Source: Candidatus Nomurabacteria bacterium UBA5155
Lineage (GTDB): Bacteria > Patescibacteriota > Minisyncoccia > Phycocordibacterales > UBA9973
DNA length: 8,467 nt
Assembly: GCA_002413705.1 (NCBI GenBank)
Contig: DHXN01000001.1
Coordinates: 19,553 to 28,019 of the forward strand
Direction of reading: 5' to 3'
Part shown: positions 1 to 5,453 of the stretch, in pieces
Position numbering within the stretch: the first letter of the stretch is position 1
How the letters are laid out: each line of letters starts with the position of its first letter
Translations under genes and position numbers: made by a program
Notes under the pieces: generated by a model
The model's database searches: none
What the model saw: only the letters and a program-made list of their open reading frames with translations
What the model was told of the DNA's origin: nothing

Positions 1-16
1 GTGTGTTTTTCGTTTG

Positions 17-89
17 TGGACCCTAGGAGATTCGGACTCCTGACCTTTGCTTTGCAAAAGCACTGCTCTACCAGCTGAGCTAAGGGCCC
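17..89 (-). tRNA. tRNA-Ala (anticodon TGC)
   Basis: The reverse strand folds into a full 73-base cloverleaf: acceptor stem GGGCCCT/AGGGTCC, D-stem GCTC/GAGC, anticodon loop TTTGCAA with TGC at plus-strand 54-56, five-base variable loop, and T-stem AGGAG/CTCCT. Pair 3-70 is G-U, the hallmark identity element of alanine tRNA, and the discriminator base is A. It decodes GCN alanine codons. The bases after the discriminator are CAA, so CCA is not encoded and must be added by nucleotidyltransferase. Two oddities: the T-loop reads TCCGAAT, giving C where T55 (the pseudouridine site) is normally found, and anticodon-stem pair 27-43 is a G-A mismatch. The tRNA is transcribed away from the repair gene beginning at 146. 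Confidence 0.96.
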
Positions 90-98
90 GTGAACACA

Positions 99-126
99 AT
101 TCTACTATAAAGCCTTATTTTTGCAA
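99..126 (-). promoter_or_regulatory. Probable promoter of tRNA-Ala
   Basis: On the minus strand TTGCAA (126 to 121) and TAGAAT (104 to 99) are separated by 16 bases, a reasonable -35/-10 pair. Initiation would fall near 92, a few bases before the mature 5' end at 89. An alternative -10, TATAGT, lies at 109-104. The site lies in the short gap shared with the divergent gene at 146. Confidence 0.5.
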
Positions 127-131
127 TGGTG

Positions 132-137
132 TATACT
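132..137 (+). promoter_or_regulatory. Possible -10 box for the alkyltransferase gene
   Basis: TATACT ends 8 bases before the ATG at 146, so a transcript would begin at or just before the start codon (leaderless or nearly so). No convincing -35 is seen. The support is the match to the -10 consensus and the same spacing seen at other genes in this window. Confidence 0.35.
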
Positions 138-145
138 TTATTGAT

Positions 146-403
146 ATGAAATCAAACTTCAAAGAAAAAGTCTTGCAAGTTGTTCGTGAAATTCCCAAAG
201 GCAATGTCATGACCTATGGCGGTGTGGCCAAGAAAGCTGGCAATGACAAAGCCGCGCGTGCTGTCGGCGGATATATGAAAAATAATTATGATAATACCGT
301 GCCATGTCACCGCGTCATTCGCAGTGACGGTAAGATCGGCGAATACAACCGTGGCGGACCGGACGCGAAGCGCGCATTATTAATAAAAGAGGGTGCACTA
401 TAA
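146..403 (+). CDS. Minimal O6-alkylguanine-DNA alkyltransferase (MGMT domain)
   Basis: This 85-residue protein is the DNA-binding and catalytic domain of methylated-DNA--cysteine methyltransferase (Ogt/MGMT), which removes alkyl groups from O6 of guanine by transferring them to its own cysteine. The active-site PCHRV motif is present, with nucleophile Cys54. Also visible are Tyr24 in VMTYGGVA, the Arg39 'finger' in ARAVGG used to flip the damaged base, and the closing LLIKEG with Glu82. The N-terminal domain of full-length Ogt or Ada is missing. Alkyltransferase-like (ATL) proteins have a similar size but Trp in place of Cys, so this copy is predicted to be catalytic. A longer reading from 47 runs through the tRNA gene and is rejected; 146 starts exactly where the family homology begins. 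The stop codon abuts the next ATG. Confidence 0.9.
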   Translation: MKSNFKEKVLQVVREIPKGNVMTYGGVAKKAGNDKAARAVGGYMKNNYDNTVPCHRVIRSDGKIGEYNRGGPDAKRALLIKEGAL

Positions 404-1126
404 ATGAAAAAAATCTTATCTGTTGTTATTATTTTTTTAAGTCTAACAACAGTTGTTTCTGCTGCGGCAACTGTGCCCAACACCAGTGTTTGGTTTACAC
501 CCTCGACTGCCAAAGTGGGGGAGACGATTGCGTTGAATGCGCTGGTGTATAACAATCAAAGTGTCGATGCAACAGTGGTAGTGGCATTCAGTAATGTAAG
601 CTCCGCCACTGCGCTTATTCCGGCGCAAACTGCCAAGACAGTCAGTGTGTCATGGAAGTTACCCGCAAAGAATACCAGTGTCACTGCCACGGTGACCAGC
701 GCAGTTGATAAAAATAAAAAATCAATCCCGTCACTTGTCGGTCTTATCGGCACGATTGATGTTGGCCCTAGTGTTGACATTATAGTGCCGACAAGCAATC
801 TTTCATTCCCGGGCAGCACAGTGATTAGTAAATGGATCACGCCATTGCTTTCAAACATTGAAGCGTATCGTAGCAAGCAAGCAATATATTTTAGTGCCGA
901 GCGCGATCATGCCAAAGCGGCGGTCGATGCGGTGATCGTGGCTGCTCCTGTTGCCACAGTACAAAACGGACTTTCAAGTAAAGTGCTCGGCAGCCCGATG
1001 ATCTATATAAGCTATGCAGTCGACAGTTCACTGGCCACACTGTTCAACAGTGTCGCACTTTTCTATATTGTATGCATTTTAATAGTACTTTTCGTGCTGC
1101 GTTTTATCGTCAATCTGATCTTCTAA
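404..1126 (+). CDS. Secreted, membrane-anchored Ig/CARDB-like protein
   Basis: This 240-residue protein is not a family I can name with certainty. Residues 1-20 form a classic signal peptide (MKK, a hydrophobic core, then VSA-A for cleavage). Residues 26-105 have the pattern of a CARDB/Ig-like beta-sandwich: FTPSTAKVGETIALNALVYNN, later a PAQTAKTVSVSW strand, then TVTATV-type alternation. Residues 217-238 are a strong transmembrane helix followed by almost no tail. The predicted layout is therefore an extracytoplasmic beta domain held by a C-terminal helix. The start immediately follows the stop of the previous gene (TAA then ATG) and has an AGAGGG Shine-Dalgarno-like sequence at 388-393, one of the few good ones in this window. 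It may be co-transcribed with the alkyltransferase gene. A role in surface or cell-envelope assembly is inferred from topology only. Confidence 0.8.
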   Translation: MKKILSVVIIFLSLTTVVSAAATVPNTSVWFTPSTAKVGETIALNALVYNNQSVDATVVVAFSNVSSATALIPAQTAKTVSVSWKLPAKNTSVTATVTSAVDKNKKSIPSLVGLIGTIDVGPSVDIIVPTSNLSFPGSTVISKWITPLLSNIEAYRSKQAIYFSAERDHAKAAVDAVIVAAPVATVQNGLSSKVLGSPMIYISYAVDSSLATLFNSVALFYIVCILIVLFVLRFIVNLIF

Positions 1127-1131
1127 AAGTG

Positions 1132-1140
1132 TGGTAAAAT
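1132..1140 (+). promoter_or_regulatory. Extended -10 promoter for the 1148 gene (leaderless)
   Basis: TGGTAAAAT is an extended -10 (TGn followed by TAAAAT at 1135-1140). The ATG at 1148 lies 7 bases after it, exactly where transcription should begin, so the mRNA would have no 5' leader. No -35 is evident, which is acceptable for an extended -10 promoter. GTGG (1131-1134) and CCAC (1141-1144) form a small dyad around the -10. Confidence 0.55.
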
Positions 1141-1147
1141 CCACTTC

Positions 1148-1426
1148 ATGATCCGAACTATTATAGGAATAGTGCTTTTATTGGGGGCTATATTGTGGCT
1201 GCCGTTATGGGCGCAAATAGTACTTTTTGCTCTGGCGATACTGATTGTTCCGCACCGCTTTTTTCTCGTTATTCCGGCGATTGTCAGTGACGCGCTGTAT
1301 GCTCCCGGCTCACATCTTACCTTCACCAGTCACTGGATGACACTGCTGGTATTGGCAATGCTTGGTCTGCATTTCATTATCACTAAAAGTCTTCGTATAC
1401 CGACAGTCTATGGTTTGGAAGCGTAA
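1148..1426 (+). CDS. Small three-helix membrane protein upstream of PBP2
   Basis: This 92-residue hydrophobic protein is not assigned to a known family. Predicted helices span about residues 4-20, 22-45 and 62-79, with a short polar segment SDALYAPGSH between the second and third. It has an extended -10 immediately upstream and no Shine-Dalgarno. Its last 17 bases overlap the start of the PBP2 gene, so the two are probably translationally coupled. In many bacteria the gene just before mrdA is mreD, a small polytopic elongasome protein, so an MreD-like role is an attractive guess. This protein is much shorter than typical MreD, and I see no diagnostic motif. Treat the function as unknown. Confidence 0.75.
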   Translation: MIRTIIGIVLLLGAILWLPLWAQIVLFALAILIVPHRFFLVIPAIVSDALYAPGSHLTFTSHWMTLLVLAMLGLHFIITKSLRIPTVYGLEA

Positions 1427-3107
1427 GACTCGTAAAAAAAGACAGATTGCAGAATTGCACCCTGACGAAATATTGCTCGATGTGGATAACTTGCCGGCAT
1501 TTGATCGACAGCAATTCGAGGGTCGCATGGAGCAGCCATTGACCAAGCGTTCTTTCAACATGCTTTTTGGCGCGATGGTAGTTATTGCGTTGGGTTTCGT
1601 CGGACGATTGGGATTTTTGCAAATTGCCAAGTCGGCATACTATGAACAAAAAAGTGAGAACAATAGTTTGAACCATATTGCGGTCTTCGCTGACAGAGGA
1701 GTGATCTATGATCGTAACGGCACAGAGCTGGCCTGGAACACGGAGGGCAATAATGTTGCGCCAACATTTCGCAACTACATCACCGACGGAGGTTTTGCCT
1801 CATTGCTCGGCTTTGTTTCGTATCCGGCAAAAGATGCAAAAGGAAATTTTTGGCAGTCACGCATTGTCGGAAAAGATGGCGTTGAAAAACAATTTGATAC
1901 CGATCTCGCCGGACAAAACGGCACGCAGCTGATCGAAACAAATGTCAGCGGCGAGACTGTTTCTCAAGGTGTCATTGAAGATCCGGTGCAAGGAAAAAAT
2001 ATTTCACTATCGATCGACAGTCAGGTGCAGTCAACACTGTATAATGGAATACAAGCACTAGCGCAGAAGTCCGGATACGTCGGTGGAGCGGGGGCAGTGA
2101 TGGATATTAACACCGGCGAACTTATTGCCATGACCAGCTATCCTGAGTATGACGAAAATGTTCTTTCAACAGGTAAAGATGTCACCACCATCAATGGCTA
2201 TTTGAAAGACCCCGCTCGACCATTTTTGAATCGCATGACTGACGGTTTGTACACTCCTGGATCCATTGTGAAGCCGTTTTTTGCCATGGCCGCACTGAAG
2301 GAAGGAGTGATTGATCAAAACACTGTTTTGCATACTACCGGTGAAATTCGCGTGCCCAATCCCTATGCTCCCGGGCAATACACGATCTTTAAAGATAATG
2401 CCAACCATGGAGATATCAACATGGCGCAAGCACTGGCAGTGTCTTCTGATGCATATTTCTATGAAATTGGCGGAGGATTCGGTACTCAGCCGGGACTTGG
2501 TATCGCCAATATCGATAAATATTCTGACCTGTTTGGTCTGGGACAAAAAACCGGTATCAACTATGCGGGTGAACTGACGGGAACCATACCGAGCATTGCT
2601 TGGAAAGCAAAAATATTTCCCAAAGATCCGATTTGGCATATTGGTGACACGTATCATACTTCCATCGGTCAGTATGGTTTTCAAGTCACACCTATTCAAA
2701 TGTTGCGTGCCCTCGCCGGCATTGCATCTCGCGGCACACTGGTCACACCAAGTATTTTGAAGAGCACTGATGGTAAGCCACTTGGTCCAGTAGAGCATTT
2801 GTCATTTAGTAACGATGAGTACTCAGTGGTATTTAACGGTATGCGATTGGACGTCACTCAAGCAAACGGCACGGCATCAAACTTGATGGATCAAAATATT
2901 GCTGTGGCATCAAAAACTGGTACCGCACAGATCAACAACAACACCCGTGTGAACTCATGGATTGAAGGATTCTTTCCGGTGGATGCGCCCAAATACGCGT
3001 TCGTGGTCTTGATGGAAAATGGTCCGAACATTTCCACCGGAGCAAAGTACGCGATCAAGCCGGTGATTGATTTATACAGTTCTACGCCGAGTCTTTTGAC
3101 TGAATAA
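1410..3107 (+). CDS. mrdA: Penicillin-binding protein 2, elongation transpeptidase
   Basis: This 565-residue class B penicillin-binding protein crosslinks peptidoglycan stem peptides during side-wall synthesis, normally with RodA and the Mre complex, on the outer face of the membrane. A basic cytoplasmic tail (residues 1-48) precedes one transmembrane helix at about 51-71. The pedestal-domain motif R96-G97 with DRNG at 101-104 follows. The transpeptidase motifs are all present: S285-I-V-K288 with nucleophile Ser285, S345-S-D347, and K502-T-G-T. Aspartate in the second motif, where FtsI proteins have asparagine, is typical of PBP2 and separates this protein from the other transpeptidase in the window. 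The ATG at 1410 is chosen because it starts the charged tail; an upstream in-frame ATG at 1362 lies deep inside the preceding gene. No rodA is visible here. The end of the gene contains the greA promoter. Confidence 0.93.
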   Translation: MVWKRKTRKKRQIAELHPDEILLDVDNLPAFDRQQFEGRMEQPLTKRSFNMLFGAMVVIALGFVGRLGFLQIAKSAYYEQKSENNSLNHIAVFADRGVIYDRNGTELAWNTEGNNVAPTFRNYITDGGFASLLGFVSYPAKDAKGNFWQSRIVGKDGVEKQFDTDLAGQNGTQLIETNVSGETVSQGVIEDPVQGKNISLSIDSQVQSTLYNGIQALAQKSGYVGGAGAVMDINTGELIAMTSYPEYDENVLSTGKDVTTINGYLKDPARPFLNRMTDGLYTPGSIVKPFFAMAALKEGVIDQNTVLHTTGEIRVPNPYAPGQYTIFKDNANHGDINMAQALAVSSDAYFYEIGGGFGTQPGLGIANIDKYSDLFGLGQKTGINYAGELTGTIPSIAWKAKIFPKDPIWHIGDTYHTSIGQYGFQVTPIQMLRALAGIASRGTLVTPSILKSTDGKPLGPVEHLSFSNDEYSVVFNGMRLDVTQANGTASNLMDQNIAVASKTGTAQINNNTRVNSWIEGFFPVDAPKYAFVVLMENGPNISTGAKYAIKPVIDLYSSTPSLLTE

Positions 3108-3124
3108 TGGTAAGATAGTATAGT
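3096..3124 (+). promoter_or_regulatory. greA promoter inside the 3' end of mrdA
   Basis: TTGACT (3096-3101) and TATAGT (3119-3124) are separated by 17 bases, a near-consensus sigma-70 promoter. Initiation is expected near 3131, only about 3 bases before the greA ATG at 3134. A second candidate, extended -10 TGGTAAGAT (3108-3116), would leave an 11-base leader. The -35 overlaps the last codons of mrdA. Confidence 0.65.
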
Positions 3125-3133
3125 AGTCCATTC

Positions 3134-3592
3134 ATGAAAGAATATCTTACAAAAGAAAACAAAGAAGCACTGGAAGCAGAGCTCAAAGAACTGTCAGGAG
3201 CAAAGCGCAAAGAAATTGTTGCGGCACTTGAATATGCAAAGTCTCTAGGGGATTTGTCAGAAAATGCCGAGTATCACATCGCTCGCGAGGAGCAAGGCAA
3301 ACTCGAAGAACGTATCGGTATTATTGAAAATGTTTTGAAAAATGCAGTGGTGGTCAATCGCAAAGACAACGGCATCATTGATGTTGGCTCAACAGTGGTG
3401 ATTCAAAAAGACGGCGAAGCAAATACCCGCACCTTTGTGTTGGTTGGCAGTGAAGAAACAGATATGCTGTCGGGCAAAATTTCATATAAATCTCCGATCG
3501 GCAGCGCGCTGTATGGCAAGAAGCAGGGTGACATGGTCACAGTCTCGACGCCAAAAGGCGATATGGACTATAAGATTCTCAGTGTAAATTAA
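3134..3592 (+). CDS. greA: Transcription elongation factor GreA
   Basis: This 152-residue protein rescues backtracked RNA polymerase by stimulating cleavage of the 3' end of the nascent RNA. Residues 1-75 form the N-terminal antiparallel coiled coil inserted into the polymerase secondary channel. Its tip carries the signature GDLSENAEYH, with acidic residues Asp40 and Glu43 corresponding to Asp41 and Glu44 of E. coli GreA. The C-terminal FKBP-like domain is recognised by GSTVVIQ, the SYKSPIGSALYGKK segment and a closing beta strand. Length is close to the family norm (about 158). It is expressed from its own promoter with almost no leader and no Shine-Dalgarno. The strong hairpin immediately downstream ends the unit, so greA is probably monocistronic. 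Confidence 0.97.
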   Translation: MKEYLTKENKEALEAELKELSGAKRKEIVAALEYAKSLGDLSENAEYHIAREEQGKLEERIGIIENVLKNAVVVNRKDNGIIDVGSTVVIQKDGEANTRTFVLVGSEETDMLSGKISYKSPIGSALYGKKQGDMVTVSTPKGDMDYKILSVN

Positions 3593-3608
3593 AAAACGTA
3601 GAAAAATA

Positions 3609-3655
3609 CAGAACAGCGAAAAGCCCCGCCATTGGCGGGGCTTTTCGCTGCTCTG
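3609..3655 (+). terminator. Strong intrinsic terminator after greA
   Basis: A perfect 17-bp inverted repeat (3614-3630 and 3634-3650) closes a 3-base ATT loop. One mismatch followed by four more pairs extends it to 3609-3655. The core is GCCCCGCC/GGCGGGGC, followed on the + strand by TTTT and preceded by AAAA, so the hairpin can work in either direction. It separates greA from the mraZ promoter and should insulate the division cluster from read-through. Confidence 0.93.
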
Positions 3656-3668
3656 ATTTCGTTGTCGT

Positions 3669-3677
3669 TTATCCACA
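3669..3677 (+). promoter_or_regulatory. Perfect DnaA box upstream of the mraZ promoter
   Basis: TTATCCACA matches the strongest DnaA-binding consensus (TTATNCACA) at every base. It lies between the greA terminator and the mraZ -35, 18 bases upstream of the latter. Only one box is seen, so this is not an origin; a regulatory contact or chance is possible. Confidence 0.4.
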
Positions 3678-3695
3678 ACTTTCCTTGCATTTGTG

Positions 3696-3725
3696 TTGCG
3701 GTAGGATATCAAAGTGGGCTATAAT
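3696..3725 (+). promoter_or_regulatory. Promoter of the mraZ division cluster
   Basis: TTGCGG (3696-3701) and a perfect TATAAT (3720-3725) are separated by 18 bases. Initiation is expected around 3732, giving a 5' leader of roughly 29 bases before the mraZ ATG at 3761. The -10 sits between the first two MraZ-type boxes and shares a base with the second, so a repressor bound there would block polymerase. Confidence 0.8.
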
Positions 3726-3748
3726 GGGAACAAGTGGGAAAGAGTGGT
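3714..3748 (+). promoter_or_regulatory. MraZ operator: four TGGG-type direct repeats
   Basis: TGGG occurs at 3715-3718, 3725-3728 and 3735-3738, and TGGT at 3745-3748, with exactly 10 bp from one to the next (one helical turn). Three of the four are preceded by G, giving GTGGG, GTGGG and GTGGT. E. coli MraZ is known to bind TGGGN repeats separated by 5 bases in its own promoter, which is the same arrangement, and Mollicutes MraZ boxes of the AAAGTG type resemble the first repeat. The repeats overlap the -10 and the start of the transcript, implying autoregulation of the cluster. Confidence 0.8.
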
Positions 3749-3760
3749 AAATAATAAATT

Positions 3761-4195
3761 ATGTTAATCGGCGAATACACACACAATATTGATGAAAAAA
3801 ATAGACTGTCACTTCCAGTTAAGTTCCGCAAGGAAATGGGGAAGAGTGTAGTTATTGCTCCTGGATTGGAGAAATCACTGTTTGTGTTCACTGCAGCTGA
3901 ATGGAAAAAGAAAGCCGAACAGCTGGCAGAAGGATCAATGTTACAAGCGGATACTCGCAGCTTCAGCCGATATTTCTTGGGTGGAGCAACGGAAGTGTCA
4001 GTTGATGCCAATGGTCGCATCTTGTTACCGGACTTTCTGAAAGATCGTGTCGGTATCAAAGATAAGGTGGCGATCGTCGGTGTCTACAGTCGCTTGGAAC
4101 TCTGGGAAGAAGCTACTTGGCAGAAATATAAACGCCAAGTGGAAGCAGATGCTGACAGCTTAGCTGAACGTCTGGGTTCAATAGGCGTGCTCTAA
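3761..4195 (+). CDS. mraZ: MraZ, transcriptional regulator of the division cluster
   Basis: This 144-residue DNA-binding protein has two SpoVT/AbrB-type swapped-hairpin domains. Each is marked by the family signature: DEKNRLSLP at residues 11-19 and DANGRILLP at 82-90. The N-terminus MLIGEYTHNID is typical, as is the segment RLELWEEATW near 111-120. MraZ normally forms a ring-shaped oligomer and represses its own dcw operon by binding repeated TGGG boxes, four of which lie just upstream. The length matches the family. It is the first gene of the cluster, with its stop 3 bases before the next ATG. No strong Shine-Dalgarno is present; the 12 bases before the ATG are all A or T. Confidence 0.96.
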   Translation: MLIGEYTHNIDEKNRLSLPVKFRKEMGKSVVIAPGLEKSLFVFTAAEWKKKAEQLAEGSMLQADTRSFSRYFLGGATEVSVDANGRILLPDFLKDRVGIKDKVAIVGVYSRLELWEEATWQKYKRQVEADADSLAERLGSIGVL

Positions 4196-4198
4196 CAT

Positions 4199-5107
4199 AT
4201 GTCAACGCAATCATTACACGTCCCCGTTCTTTTACACGAATCTGTCGACTCACTCAATCTTTCATCAAACGATATCGTCGTTGATGGAACTTTTGGTGGG
4301 GGAGGTCATAGTACGGTCATCAAAGAGCAGCTTGGTCCTGATGGGAAGCTGATCTGTGTTGATCTCGATGAAAAAGCCGAAGAGCGTTTTAATCAAGAAT
4401 TTCTGAAACAGTTTGAACAGATTGAAAATATTACCTTCGTTCATGCCAACTTCAAAGACGCTGCGCACATTTTGGCGGCAGCTCAAGTGCCAAGCGTGAA
4501 CAAAGTGTTGCTTGATCTTGGAACCAGTGTTTATCAACTGCTGACTGACACTCGCGGCTTTTCATTCCACAGCGATACACCGCTGACTATGACATTCTCA
4601 GAACAGGGTTCACACACCGGCTTCACTGCCGCTGACATTGTGAACAGTTGGCAAGAAGAATCAATCGCAGACATTATCTATGGCTATGGCGAAGATCGCA
4701 GTTCACGCAAAATCGCACGAGCGATCATTGCGGCACGAGCGATCAAGCCGATCATCACCTCCAAACAGCTTGCTGAAGTGATTGAAGCCGCAGTACCGCG
4801 TCGCGGTCGCATTCATCCTGCCACTAAAACATTTCAAGCATTGCGCATCGCCACCAACGATGAGCTCGGCACGCTTACCACAGCCATGGAAGTTTGGTGG
4901 GAAGCACTGAAGTCCAATGCAGACTCTCCTGGACGACTCAGTATCATTACATTCCACAGCTTGGAAGACAGACTGGTAAAACAATGGATGAAGTCTCAAA
5001 CACAGGGACGCATCATCACTAAAAAACCCATCATCGCATCATCGCAAGAATTAAAAATTAACCCCCGATCGCGCAGCGCCAAACTTCGCACTATCGAAAA
5101 AATATAA
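4199..5107 (+). CDS. rsmH: 16S rRNA (cytosine-1402-N4)-methyltransferase RsmH
   Basis: This 302-residue S-adenosylmethionine-dependent enzyme methylates N4 of C1402 in the 16S rRNA decoding centre; the gene is also called mraW. Motifs in order: HVPVLLHESVDSL (7-19), SAM-binding loop DGTFGGGGHS (29-38), the acidic strand-end VDLDE (54-58), LLDLGTS (104-110), RGFSF (119-123), the conserved HPATKTFQALRI (206-217) and TFHSLEDR (251-258), and the C-terminal NPRSRSAKLR (288-297). The usual PLDMRMD segment after RGFSF reads PLTMTFSE here, a divergent form that may be lineage-specific. Length is near the family norm (about 310). It sits second in the cluster, in its standard place after mraZ, with a 3-base gap before it and a 4-base gap after it. 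Confidence 0.96.
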   Translation: MSTQSLHVPVLLHESVDSLNLSSNDIVVDGTFGGGGHSTVIKEQLGPDGKLICVDLDEKAEERFNQEFLKQFEQIENITFVHANFKDAAHILAAAQVPSVNKVLLDLGTSVYQLLTDTRGFSFHSDTPLTMTFSEQGSHTGFTAADIVNSWQEESIADIIYGYGEDRSSRKIARAIIAARAIKPIITSKQLAEVIEAAVPRRGRIHPATKTFQALRIATNDELGTLTTAMEVWWEALKSNADSPGRLSIITFHSLEDRLVKQWMKSQTQGRIITKKPIIASSQELKINPRSRSAKLRTIEKI

Positions 5108-5111
5108 TCAT

Positions 5112-5453
5112 ATGACAACAACAGCACTACTCAATAAAATAGAAGATGTCAAAATAGAAGATATCGACAAGACACTTCGCTTGATGACTCGCTATGCTTG
5201 GATTGGCACAGGTGCGTTGTTTGTATGTTATAGTTATTTCGTCGGAGCAATTACATTTTCAGTTATTAATCAGCAGGCGATCACACAAGCGAACAAAACA
5301 CTTACCTCTGTTATGGGCAATCAAGAACGTGTCTATCTTCAAACACAAAAACAGTTGAATGAAAGTTATGCCACAAGTATTGGTTTGGTAAAAGGAAATG
5401 CCGTGGCATTCGCTGTTGCAAAGCCTGCTGTCGCGTGGAATGTCGGACAGTAG
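5112..5453 (+). CDS. FtsL-like bitopic division protein
   Basis: This 113-residue protein has an N-terminal cytoplasmic stretch, one transmembrane helix at about 29-51, and an outside segment at about 52-88 that is rich in Gln, Asn, Glu and Lys and compatible with a short coiled coil. FtsL, the small partner of FtsB and FtsQ that activates FtsWI, has this topology and always lies between rsmH and ftsI, as here. No diagnostic sequence motif is seen, since FtsL is poorly conserved, so the assignment rests on topology, size and position. The tail after residue 95 (AVAFAVAKPAVAWN) is unusually hydrophobic. The last 14 bases overlap the start of ftsI, suggesting coupled translation and matched stoichiometry. 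A 15-bp tandem duplication lies in its cytoplasmic part. Confidence 0.72.
   Translation: MTTTALLNKIEDVKIEDIDKTLRLMTRYAWIGTGALFVCYSYFVGAITFSVINQQAITQANKTLTSVMGNQERVYLQTQKQLNESYATSIGLVKGNAVAFAVAKPAVAWNVGQ
5136..5165 (+). repeat. 15-bp tandem duplication in the ftsL-like gene
   Basis: Two adjacent 15-base copies (5136-5150 and 5151-5165) differ at one base (G5148 versus A5163). They encode KIEDV-KIEDI at residues 9-18, in frame, before the transmembrane helix. This is probably a recent slippage duplication. Confidence 0.8.

Noticed and set aside
47..145. N-terminal extension of the alkyltransferase reading from 47
   Set aside because: It is translated through the tRNA-Ala gene and its promoter region; family homology begins only after the ATG at 146.
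1396..1401. TATACC as a leaderless promoter for mrdA
   Set aside because: It is a weak -10 match with no -35. The start overlaps the preceding gene, so translational coupling explains expression better.
2166..2798. 210-codon minus-strand open frame inside mrdA
   Set aside because: It lies fully within the well-supported PBP2 gene. Its translation shows no domain and has the Cys/His/Arg-rich look of an antisense shadow.
3609..3655. CRISPR-like or mobile-element repeat at the long inverted repeat
   Set aside because: It occurs once, directly after the greA stop, with a G+C core, a 3-base loop and a T-run: an intrinsic terminator.
4715..4745. 13-bp direct repeat (GCACGAGCGATCA) with an 18-bp period in rsmH
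   Set aside because: It encodes ARAI-IA-ARAI, which closely follows the conserved RKIARAI..AR..KPI segment of RsmH. It is likely a codon coincidence under protein constraint, not a functional DNA repeat.
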